Shown: piece by piece, positions 32,438 through 42,600 of the stretch
Numbering within the stretch: position 1 is the first letter of the stretch
How the letters are laid out: the number at the start of each line of letters is the position of its first letter
NCBI RefSeq assembly: GCF_030269925.1
Contig: NC_085126.1
Coordinates: forward strand, 7,194,501-7,258,500
Direction of reading: 5' to 3'
Source: Bombyx mori
Lineage: Eukaryota > Arthropoda > Insecta > Lepidoptera > Bombycidae
DNA length: 64,000 bases
The notes under the pieces: model-generated
What the model was told of the DNA's origin: nothing
Database searches by the model: none
What the model saw: the letters and a program-made list of their open reading frames with translations, nothing else
Program-made: the position numbers and the translations under genes

Positions 32438-32663
32438 GCCTCGTTTGAAGAGGGACATGTCATAGCGCTCGGGAAACACCGTGGAGGGGAGCTCATTCCA
32501 TAGCCGGATGGTACGTGGCAAAATAGGCCTCTGGAAACGCACTGTGGATGACCGCAGTAGCTCCAGGTAGTATGGATGAACTCTACTCCGGTGGCGGGCG
32601 GTGCGATGGTAAAAACGAGATGCCGGTATCATCTCGAACAATTCCTCAGAGCACTCACCATGG
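32438..32663 (-). mobile_element. LINE-L internal piece, reversed
   Basis: The - strand reads EELFEMIPASRFYHRTARHR, VHPYYLELLRSSTVRFQR, PILPRTIRLWNELPSTVFPE. It ends abruptly at the junction with the + strand piece, so the pair looks like a LINE inversion made during insertion. Confidence 0.75.
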
Positions 32664-32733
32664 AAGATGTCTATGGGCTCCGGTAACCCCTTAACACCGT
32701 GAGTTCGTCCATCCATCTAAGCAATAAAAAAAA
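32663..32733 (+). repeat. Family A 3' fragment in the ACP intron
   Basis: GATGTCTATGGGCTCCGGTA to CATCTAAGCAATAAAAAAAA. Confidence 0.65.
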
Positions 32734-32817
32734 TTTCAAAATTCAATTCAATTCAAAATCTTACCAGAGATTTTTGAGTTATCTTTAATAATGCGTGTCT
32801 AATAGTCTTCGATTACA

Positions 32818-33049
32818 TCTATACTAATACTAATATTATACTAATACTATAAAGAGGAAAGATTTGTTTGTTTGTTTGTTTCGAATAGGCTCCGAAACTA
32901 CTGGACCGATTTGAAAAATTCTTTTTCCATTAGAAGCCGACATTGTCCCTGATGAACATAGGCTACTTTTTTTAAATTTTTTTTATTTATTTTTTTTGGT
33001 TTCATGTGTGTTTTAATGTTTCCGAAGAGAAGCGAGGGCGGGTCGCTAG
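32818..33049 (+). mobile_element. Non-autonomous Helitron in the ACP intron
   Basis: Starts TCTATACTAATACTAATATT, has a (GTTT)n run and the phrase ACTACTGGACCGATTTG, ends GAGGGCGGGTCGCTAG/T. Confidence 0.75.
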
Positions 33050-33172
33050 TTAATTATATTTATGGTATTTTGATGAAGACTGTGTTTTTTTTAAGTATGA
33101 TGCTTTATGTAGGCCTCTGTGGGAGTAAAATCGTTCTTTTGTTTTTCTATAGAGATTCGACTTACTCACGAT

Positions 33173-33302
33173 CAGTGTGCTTAGGTGTGAGTTTTTTAAC
33201 GTTCTCGATAACGTACAAGTTAACTCAAATTTGTATGGAGTTGGAACGTTTGCCTACGTTTGCTGTTCCAGCTGCATACCTACAAACTTTAGGCGTTCAT
33301 TG
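33173..33302 (+). repeat. MITE-P copy 2 (left half only), in ACP intron
   Basis: GTGTGCTTAGGTGTGAG, AACGTTCTCGATAACGTACA and TGGAGTTGGAACGTTTGCC match the left arm. The right arm is lost after GCTGTTCCAGC. Confidence 0.75.
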
Positions 33303-33599
33303 AAGCTGTTAGATACTTAAAAGGGTGCTTAGGCATGACATACAAATTGTGGCAAGAGCAGGCAATACGATGATTATTCCCACCAGTAAATTCGGAAGAT
33401 TAAGAAATAGTGCTTTTTCTTTATTTTTATTGGACAATGTTGTTCTTTTGACATTAGCATCGCCTCTTTCTGTCGTTAAGTAAAGGATGAGATAGTTGTG
33501 CTCAGGTTTCATACTTCAGTGGTTGTGTTACACAATCGATATTTAGACCTAATTCGGTAACAATTAAGACTGGCCGTGAAGTACTGTGAAATAGTGACT

Positions 33600-33790
33600 G
33601 ACTCGGTGGTGTAGTTGTTAGCGGCCCCGACTGTAATGCTGAGGGGTAATGTGTTCATTTCCCGCGTCGGGAAAACATTCGTGTGATGTGGGTGCTTATT
33701 ATCTATAGGTACCGATCTCTGGTACCAATAAAACTGGGTATCCTAATTTGGAATCAGATGACCGTGCGTGATTTGCTCCCAGTTATTTAT
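33600..33790 (+). mobile_element. tRNA-derived SINE in the ACP intron
   Basis: Starts GACTCGGTGGTGTAGTTGTT AGCGGCC, like the A box of a polymerase III promoter, with GTGTTCATTTCCC in the B-box position about 50 bases on. The unrelated tail ends in an AT-rich run. Confidence 0.6.
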
Positions 33791-33883
33791 TTATTAATAG
33801 AAAAAAAAAACGTTAGGTACCTACCCAGTTTTAAGGTTGTAAATTGAAAAAATTTTACCAAAAATCGTTAATCTTGTTGGCAG

Positions 33884-33967
33884 CAAGACTTAAAGGAGCA
33901 ACTAATAAAGGAAATGGCGGGAAAGCGTCAGGAGAGCGACCGACCATACCTTTACGAAGACGAATAA
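33884..33967 (+). CDS. ACP: ACP precursor, terminal exon
   Basis: After ttgttggcag the frame reads QDLKEQLIKEMAGKRQESDR then PYLYEDE and TAA. It joins in phase 0 to CRHFV, completing an 87-residue precursor. That is a usual length for ACP/AKH precursors, and the tail is a charged helix with a second Gly-Lys-Arg. AATAAA occurs over the stop codon (33963) and again at 34043, the more likely polyadenylation signal. The intron before it (32286-33883) holds a LINE-L inversion, a Helitron, a half MITE-P and a tRNA-type SINE. Confidence 0.85.
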   Translation, partial: QDLKEQLIKEMAGKRQESDRPYLYEDE

Positions 33968-34440
33968 AATGAAGATCGACGACTGCGTAATCTTAACAGA
34001 CCCGAGACTTTCCCACCGATACGACAACTGCATTGCGAATTTAATAAAAATTTTGATTGTTTTTTTTTATTATTTGGTACATTTTTATTAAGATAAGTAT
34101 AAACGTGTAATGAACAAAATGTAAGCTCTAATTTTAAACGTAAGGCAGTATGCAATGGGAATCTTCTGCCTTATTCTTTGAGTTCATTAATCAATTTGAC
34201 ATTTATGACACGGCTGGAATAGATTTTGAATATTTTTTATTTTTTTTTTCTCCCATTTCTTGGCCTGCACGGTTTGTGCGTCAGCCACTTTTGAATATTA
34301 AGGAATTTATTATTACTTTTAAGGTAGGTAATTAAGGTAATTTTAGAATTTCTACGAGGCTGCATTAATATACGTAGGTATACATTAAGTGCTGATTTTA
34401 AATGATCACGTAAAAGCATCTTTTTTTATTAATTAATATA

Positions 34441-34689
34441 TCTATACTAAAATATAAATCTACAATGACTTTTACGGATGTTCCGCTAAAACTACTAAAC
34501 CATGCATCCGATTGACTTGAAATTTGGTATCCATGTAGAAAATACATGTACTTAATGGCAGGCTAATATTTATATGAGTGTTGGACTCCCTACACCAGTT
34601 GCGGGGGCGTTAATGATGAGAATGTTTGTGGGGGTGAGAAATAATAATGTTAATTTTAAATGCCCAGCGAATCGGTCGGGTACAGCTAG
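34441..34689 (+). mobile_element. Non-autonomous Helitron, family B-type
   Basis: Starts TCTATACTAAAATATAAATC, ends GAATCGGTCGGGTACAGCTA G/T. Internal GTTGGACTCCCTACACCAGT is shared with 47846-48096. Confidence 0.75.
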
Positions 34690-35337
34690 TAATAGAATAA
34701 AAGTGAAGTAATTTTTTAGCAACAAGCGGTTTCCGTTTAATGATAATTCAGAAACAAATACATTGGATTTTCCCGGGATCAAGTTGCTGGTCTCGACTGA
34801 GTTCATAAACTGCCAGTCGATTTGTAGGTACGTAAAATCCCAAACTAAGTACCGAATACACTGCCATTTTTACTACATCAGATCTACATTTCCGGCGCTG
34901 CTCGCGACATGTTTTTCCCATAATAACAATTATCTTACGTTCTATTCGGATGTTAGAGCTATTAATTGAAGTTCCATCGGAATCCGTCCAGAAATTTTCC
35001 TTGAAAAATTATCAAACAGCCTTCGATTCTCAAGTATTGGCATTTAAAATATTATTATGGTAAGACTTGTGATTGACTTTTACCTGATAATTGAAAAATC
35101 AGCCTTTATAGTTAGTTGTAAGTTTACTGCCGGTAGATGGCGCTTATATTAGGAATTTGATAAGTTTTATTGTTTGAATATTTATAAATTTAATCAATAA
35201 ATGCACAAAGATAGTTTAAAAAACATACTAGTTTATACTGTGTATCTGGATATACTTGTAATAACTACTGTTAGAATTATTTAACTCGTGTATCATAAAA
35301 TTTTAACATGATATTTGTATTGTTTTATTTTTATTTT

Positions 35338-35650
35338 TCCTAATGAATATGCTGGTAACCTAGTGGGTTATGTCAGCGTAACCGGGCGAATGGGTGAACT
35401 CACGGTGCTCTAACTTGACGACGTTGTTAACACTAGCCCTAGAAAGAGCAGTGCTTCACAGAATCTACCGCCGGATCGGAAATGCGCCCACTGAGAAGAT
35501 CCGGCGACAAGCTTTGTGGGCTGTGTCTGAGGGTTCATTCGCTCGTCGAGCCCTTCGTCGCAAGCGACGGGTTCGACGAGAACGATGACCGATGCTTGAA
35601 GTATCTAAAAGCACCTATTTACTGCAACTATTTACCATTCGGTCCGTAGG
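35338..35650 (-). repeat. Family B repeat
   Basis: CTAATGAATATGCTGGTAAC at the tail side, GAGAAGATCCGGCGACAAGC centre, GACCGATGCTTGAAGTATCT near the head. Confidence 0.75.
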
Positions 35651-35885
35651 ATCGGGTATGAGGATATTTATCCACACAAAAAGTAATTACTGAATAACGT
35701 TAAATAATAAAAAAAGACGAAGGAAGGAGTAAAAACGTATCAGAGACTACGATAGTAGATCCTAGAAATCGGATCGCGACAAAGATAATATTCGTATAAA
35801 GTACATTTGTTACGGAAACAATACCTTATTATAAATAAACAACATACAAAACTATTTCTTGATTTCGTTTACCTCGATTTTTTAT

Positions 35886-36028
35886 TGGTGGTGGGACCTC
35901 TGGTGAGTTCGAGCAGGTAGTTACCACCGCCCTACCTATTTCTGCCGTGAAGCAATAATGCGTTTCGGTTTGAAGGGTGGGACAGGTGGGCTGTGAGCTC
36001 GTCCACCCATGTAAACAATAAAAAAAAC
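35886..36028 (+). repeat. Family A repeat with internal deletion
   Basis: GGTGGTGGGACCTCTGGTGA start. After GAAGGGTGGGACAG it jumps to GTGGGCTGTGAGCTCGTCC and the A-tail. Confidence 0.7.
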
Positions 36029-36029
36029 C

Positions 36030-37140
36030 CTCGAAGACTGATTACTTGACCAATCGGCTCATGGCGTATTCCTTTTGACCCGTGGCCATCTTTATCTTGT
36101 ACAGCTTCGGACTGAATAGTCGAGACTTATCCTAGTCTCTTTAACGCTTTTAGGTATATTCCTTTATTATGGTTAACTGATTACTATCACATTAAGTTAA
36201 GAACTTTATAATCCAACCTTTGAGACCGGAAGGAATCGCGGTAGAAATGGCGAAGATAGGTAGGTATACCTATAACAAGCTATATAAATAAAATTTATAA
36301 ATATTGCAAATTCCATTTCTATTACGCGGTTGTATTCTTAGATGGTTGTGATTGGCGAATACGAAGTGCAACAAAACGGTTCTTTCTTGCGGACTTTGGA
36401 CATCGGCACAGTCGCTTGAGCCGTGTAAAGGCAGAGAAGCACATCACTTACCACTAGTTATCAATTTTATATTAATAATTTGTACACTAACACAGGAACC
36501 AAAATCAATTATTAATCACGAAACAGCTATTAAACTAATCATACTATCTCTCTCTCTCTCTCTCTCTTTTCCCAACTATTTATCCCACATGGTGGTGGGG
36601 TCTTTCCTTACTTAACTCCTCCACTTCGCTCTGTCTTCGACATGCTCATTAGCAACATTATTCATTTTTGTCCTTCAGCACTACATCCTTCCACCTTGTC
36701 TATTATCACTAATCATATCGACGCTTGAAAGGCAAACGTGACTAAGCGACAATAACTGCTTTGTACATAAATGATAGGCAATAACCATATTCGATGCGCA
36801 AAAAATATATATTTCTAGGTCTATTAAAATCATTTCAATCCTACAGCTACTAGCTAGATTCTACTACAGCTGGATTCGTTAAAATAAAATTTGTTTTCAG
36901 GTATTTCAACTTTAAATTAGTCTACTGTAAAGTTCACGCATTGTCGCGTTTGCCTTTCAAACGTCGATATGTACTACCTCATACTAGTTTAATAAAACGC
37001 TCTTTTGATTTTATGTTTATTAACGAATAAAATGATTTTATATACAAATTAAATTACAGGCTATACTAAAAAAAAAATTACAAAATTATAGTCGTACTAA
37101 ATACGAAACATATCGACATGCCAGATCGGATATAAAGCAC
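36030..37140. other. Spacer between ACP and anillin
   Basis: Contains a TC microsatellite. 36725-36740 (GCTTGAAAGGCAAACG) and 36950-36968 (TTTGCCTTTCAAACGTC) are inverted, hinting at the ends of a small 240-bp element. Nothing coding. Confidence 0.4.
36547..36570. repeat. (TC)n microsatellite
   Basis: Twelve CT units. No element recognised around it. Confidence 0.8.
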
Positions 37141-37149
37141 GTGACGATT

Positions 37150-37612
37150 ACGTGACTGGACACAAAATAAAATAAAAATGTTAATTAAATTAAAAAGAAA
37201 ATCCGTAATTTTTTTTCGCATGCAACTTTGGATTTACATTTAAAATCGCTAATGGAACAAATTTTTTTTAAAATGTTTTCACGTCAAACTGAAAATAGTA
37301 TGACAGCGCATGACGTCATGTTCACCCTGTTTTTCTAACTCCTAAAACCGTCACTAGAGGGCGCTGTAACACGCAAATCAGTTGTCATGGCACCCTTGTC
37401 ATAAGTGACACTGCATCCGTAGATTATTGATTTTTTTATTGAATATACGAGTTTTTCTAATCCAAGTTTACAGCGCCCTCTAGTGACGGTTTTAGGAGTT
37501 AGAAAAAACAGGGTGAACACGTCATATGTGGTTAGTCATTGTATGCGACATTGTCGACTCGTTATTTGACTAGCTAATGACGTCACACGTGACCAAATGT
37601 GTCCAGTCACGT
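37150..37612. repeat. Outer inverted repeat around a MITE
   Basis: ACGTGACTGGACACA at 37150-37164 and its exact reverse TGTGTCCAGTCACGT at 37598-37612 frame a 463-bp segment with another palindromic element inside it (37311-37524). Confidence 0.6.
37311..37524. repeat. 214-bp palindromic MITE with ~48-bp arms
   Basis: CACCCTGTTTTTCTAACTCC then TAAAACCGTCACTAGAGGGC and GCTGTAA on the left. The same sequence lies reversed at 37463-37520. The outermost bases read TGACGT(CAT)GTTCACCC on each side, with a 3-bp difference. There is no coding content. Confidence 0.75.
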
Positions 37613-37619
37613 TATATTA

Positions 37620-38970
37620 TAACGCGCCAAAATTCGGAAAATTAGCAGCAATCCACTTTCCTATTCTATAACAAGAACTAGGTACAAACTAAAATAATTC
37701 AATTCAAGGTCACATTAACAACCTGTCCTAACGTCGACAAGGAGATAAAATATAGATTGTTAGTAAGTACAATTTAAATATTTATTAAAATTCGAATTTT
37801 ACAATTTGATCATTAATTCAACAGAGTTTTATCTATAGTCCTATTTGATTGGCGTTAATGATTAATTTTAAAAATTTTACGCTGTCCTTTACATTGTTTA
37901 ATCCATTGTTTAATACAAAAATACCCAGTGAAGGTGATCTAATATGTTTTACTACTGGAAAATTAATAGAATGTAATCAAGTCGCAAACTAAAGGCAGTC
38001 GCAATATTTCGGTCAATTAGGACACTACTAACTATATTACGAATTTTGATAGGACATTTTATATTCTATTATAGACAAACATATTGTTGTTTAACTCTTA
38101 ACTACGTAGGTGGGTCATTTGTGACTTATTTGTTTAAATTTTTAATTCAAAGCATTCGATTTGTATTTAATTAAATATAATAAAATTAAGACATAATTTC
38201 CAATTAGCTTTGTGGCCATTGAGCATATCGTTTAAAAAAAAAGTAAATTTAAAATTAGAAATATATTGTATTATTTTTATTGCGATGTCAATTATATTAG
38301 TCTATTAATAGTGTTAATAATAGTTTTATTTTTTAATTAAAATGTTCTCTTCCGTCATTATACCTTATTCTTCAAAAGGTTGATTGACTGTTTGTCAAAC
38401 TATTCGAGTCTTGTGATACACACATTAAAATAAAAACATAACTTCTCGTTATTTCTAAATGTCTTTTTTAATTTAAATACTAAATTTTTAATGGTTAGTA
38501 ATTTTATTGTTATTTATATTCTGTAATAAAATTTTATAGTAAGTAAAATTGGTCATCAAAGCACTAATGACTAATTTCATACTTATTAAAAAAATCAAAC
38601 AATTATGATTTTTATTACTTACTTCCACAAAACACGATACAAGGCAGCCCGTTCAAATTATAAAAATTATTGTCCATTGCAGTACTCATTAATTCAAACA
38701 CTGTTTCTAAATTAAAATATTTGTTAAAATCAAAGTCAACAAATATATTTTACACTAAAACGGTACCCGAATTTAATGTGGTTTTGCGCTTTTAAATAGC
38801 ATTTTGAGAACGACATTTCTTAAGCATTACCATTGAAACGCGATACAATTCTATGACATTCTTTGAAGGTCCAACTAAACTAATTTTCATGGTAGATTCC
38901 CATATATATTATTAGAAGATGTCAACTAGGACCGCTGGCTGTTAAATCGATTGTAAATAAGTTATAATTT
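37620..38970. other. Very AT-rich spacer downstream of anillin
   Basis: No gene seen. The 3' end of the anillin transcript should lie in 38500-39350, where several TTTATT (AATAAA in reverse) occur. None stands out. Confidence 0.45.
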
Positions 38971-38971
38971 A

Positions 38972-39120
38972 TTTTATTTTATTGCTTAAATGGGTGGACG
39001 AGCTCACAGCCCACCTGGTGTTAAGTGGTTACTGGAGCCCATAGACATCTACAACGTAAATGCGCCACCCACCTTGAGATAAGTTATAAGGTCTCAGTAT
39101 AGTTGCAACGACTGCTCGTA
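38972..39120 (-). repeat. Family A 3' part, between ACP and anillin
   Basis: TTTTATTGCTTAAATGGGTG to GGTCTCAGTATAGTTGCAAC, in reverse. Confidence 0.75.
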
Positions 39121-39350
39121 TAGTTGCAACTTTTCGAGATCCTCTAAAAAGTCCACTGAAAAAATCACTCAGTAAATGACCACCATTTTACTGAGATTAT
39201 AATTCACATTCCACATCATCTCATCTCATTTCACTCCATATTATCATTTTTCATATAAGAACAAAAACTAAAATAAGACATCGACTTAAAGGTCTTAGTT
39301 ATCGGGTCATAAAATCGCTTAAAAAAAAAACGCCCCAATAGAGCTCTAGT

Positions 39351-39635
39351 TCAGTCGTCGTCCTCGTTGGAGCAGCACCGCACGTACTCCAGGGCTTGGT
39401 TGATGCAGCGTATCCACGTGTCGCGGTCCTGTGGCGTGTCCGCGGACAGCAGGTGCCGCCGCAGCAGCTGGCCGCCCCGCTGCACGTACACCAGCGAGCC
39501 GCTGTCCGGCACGATGAGGCCGGGCGGGATCGAGCACTCCAGCAGCAGCGTGTTGGGGCGGGCGCACAGGTCGCGCGACGCCCTCACCGCGCGCTCTGAC
39601 GTCACCGTCGTCAGATCTATGTCTCCTATAGGCAT
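39351..39635 (-). CDS. ANLN: Anillin terminal exon: second half of PH domain and stop
   Basis: Begins after a cag acceptor with MPIGDIDLTTVTSE and joins phase 0 to the exon ending DDVHKK. It encodes 94 residues. DLCARPNTLLLEC matches the anillin PH core. SADTPQDRDTWIRCINQALE is the C-terminal PH helix with its conserved Trp. The protein ends in an acidic NEDDD and TGA. The exon is strongly GC-rich (mainly G/C third positions), unlike the AT-rich DNA around it. No convincing polyadenylation site was fixed downstream. Confidence 0.96.
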   Translation of the reverse strand: MPIGDIDLTTVTSERAVRASRDLCARPNTLLLECSIPPGLIVPDSGSLVYVQRGGQLLRRHLLSADTPQDRDTWIRCINQALEYVRCCSNEDDD

Positions 39636-42600
39636 CTGGAATCGGGAACACGGAGTTACATTAAACCGTCGTGGCTTAAAAGATAAGACGTCCGAATTTT
39701 TCTAATGAAATACGTACTTAACAAATATTCCACGGTGAAGGAATAACACTGTGTAATTAAAAATCAAACCCGCAAAATTATAATTTTCGCAATTACTGGT
39801 GGTAGGACCTTTTGTGAGTCCGCACGGGTAGGTACCACCGCCCTGCCTGTTTCTGCCGTGAAGTAGTAATGCGTTTCAGTTTGAGGGGTGGGGCAGCCGT
39901 TGTAACTATACTGAGACCTTAGAGCTTATATCTCTAGGTGAGTGAGGCATTTACTTTGTGGATGTCTATGGGCTACAGTAACCACTTAACACCAGGTGGC
40001 ACACATCTAAGCAATAAAAAAAAGGCAAAAGTTAGACAATTCAGGCGCTTAGTAGCAGAAATCGACATCATAACTATAATGCGCCACACAGGGCACCGGT
40101 GACCTATATGGCAATCAAAGGGTTAAAGATCAAAGAAATCATTGTTTAATGAAAATCCTTATACATACTTTTAACGACGCTAAGCACATCCTGATTCTAA
40201 GGATGAGATGCTTAAAAGACTTTATAAAATACTTGACACTTCAACCTAAAGCCTCAAGGTTAAGTTCGGCCTTCCTATTGTGATCTACCATGGGACTGGA
40301 TCATGTTATCTACTGGTCTAAATTTAACGAAAAAGCTTGTCTAGGTGTTGAGGTGACAGTAGGTGATACCTTCTTGTGGACATCGTCAGGGTACTTCCAG
40401 TAGGCCAGGCGGGGCGTCTGCAGGCGGAACCAGCGGCGGTGCCAGGCGCCCAGCCCGCTGACGTCATCGAAGGCGGTGAGGAAGGCGGCGTGCGGCGCGG
40501 GGGGCGGCACGGCCACGCGCGCGCGCACCTCCACGCACACCGAGCCCTCCAGCGGACTGCCCATAGGGACCTGGGACCGCACGCAAGATATTAAGCACAA
40601 TATTATCATTCAATTATGAAATACAGTCAAAATCTGTTATAACGACATCGAAGGGACTGTTCATATTCAGTCGTAAAAACCGATAGTCGTAACAACCGGT
40701 GATGTTTAATGTGTATCGTGCAAGTACAAACAAATCGATAGGGAATTATTGGAAAAATATATTTACATAATACGCGATTTTTCTTCAATATTAATTTGTT
40801 TTCTTTTTCTTTGCGACATTTTGAAAGCTTCACGAATAACTCCACAAAGTTTTGGTGCGTCTTGTGTATAAATAAGTAACAAACTAACTGAAGAGATATG
40901 AAGAAGCGGGCTATGACTACCGCATGCACGTGTTTTGTTTCTAAGAATTAGAAAAGACCCTACACTAAACTAAATCCTATTGTTTTCTTTCCCGATTTTA
41001 AAAGCCATTGAAGACAAATGTGGATACCTATTCAAATTGTTTACAATACAACTTAGCTGGTCGTTCTAACAGATCTAATTGTCCGAAATATTAGTTAAAT
41101 GTGGTCGTTTTATGAGGTATGTCGTTATTACCAATGTCGTAGAAAGCAATATTTTTAATAAGGCGGTCATATGGCATTCAGCCGGGACCTTTGTTCTTGG
41201 TTATTATAACCGGCATGTTGTATTAAATGATGTCGCAGTAAACGGTTTTGATTGTATAAAATTTTACCTTTTTAAGTTGTCCGACAGAACAATGTTTTTT
41301 TTAATGTTCGAGAGGTTACTGGTGGCCCGGAGGCCTTTCGAGTTTTACCAGGGCAGGTGGGCGAGCAAATGCTCAGTCAAGAGGGGTGGGATTTGTTAAC
41401 AGCTACCCGTGCGCCTTCAAAGGATACGTAACAGCTGACCTAACAACTCAAGAGCAGCTTCACGAATGAATCTACCACCGGATCGGAATCGCGACCCGCT
41501 GAGAAGATCCGGCGAGAAACTCAGCGGGTTGAGACTAATCTGTGATATCATAATGTGTGTATATAGTATAATAGCCAGCCGAGTTAAATCTAATATTCGC
41601 AGTACATTATTTTTTGGAGAAAGAATGATGTTAAAGTTTAAAATCCATTACTGGTTTGACTGACTGGTTCATTTTTATTTATTTATTATTTAAAAAAAAG
41701 GATTCATTTTAAAAAAGAGAGGAGAGTCGCATATCAGGTACGCTTTATAATTACGTGACGATTTGTAGTACCAGTCAACACTTACTGTCTTAAGGTAATT
41801 GATTCAAAATATATTTATTTTATTTTATTGCCTTTGTAGGCAGACAAGGGGGTCGCGGGTTCGAATCCCGACAAGGGAGGATATTTGTATGATAAATATA
41901 AATATCTTTTCCAGGGTTATGGATGTATACTAAATATATGTATGTGTCGAATCAAAATCTTAGATTTATTTTCGTTATCTGGTACCTGTAACACAAGCAC
42001 TTTACGAACTTATCACGGGACCAGTTAACATGGCGTGATTGTTAGTAAATATTAATTTTTTTTTTTAAGGGATTTTATGATATTTATGGTAACTAAGACC
42101 TTTAAGTCATGTCTTATTTTAATTTATATTTATATTTTTATGAAAAATGATATTATGGAGTGAAATGAAATGAAGATTATTAATTTGAGACATTAATCAA
42201 CTGGGATGAATTTAAATGAAATGAGATGAGATGATATGGGATTAAATATAATCTCAGAATATTTATGATTATTATTATAAGTGACCTTATTCAAAGTGAA
42301 GCTGGTCCTGGAGGCCTGCTGCAGCGCAAAGATGCAGTAGCCGTGCAGCTGGAACTGCGGCGTGCGGACAGTGTGCGGCCCGCCCGGACTCTGCACGCGG
42401 GGCGCTTTCAGCTCCGACACTTTCGACTTCGGCGTTAAGAGCTTTGAACTCGACTGGAAACCAACAAATCAACTCAATATTCAACTAAAATAATAATTGG
42501 AACGAAATTCCTTATCGCGCGTTGCGAAAGGGGGCTCCAGACGGAAAAAATTAAAGCAAAAAGTTGTAACGACACTTTGCTATAGTTGTAAGCCGTGCGG

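Noticed and set aside
39367..39705. + strand frames opposite the anillin PH exons (also 40376-40594 and 39396-39599)
   Set aside because: Antisense shadows of GC-rich coding exons; the - strand reading matches a known domain.
41843..41885. A functional tRNA gene at the GGTTCGAATCC box
   Set aside because: No acceptor or D arm could be paired. The following body is that of a SINE.
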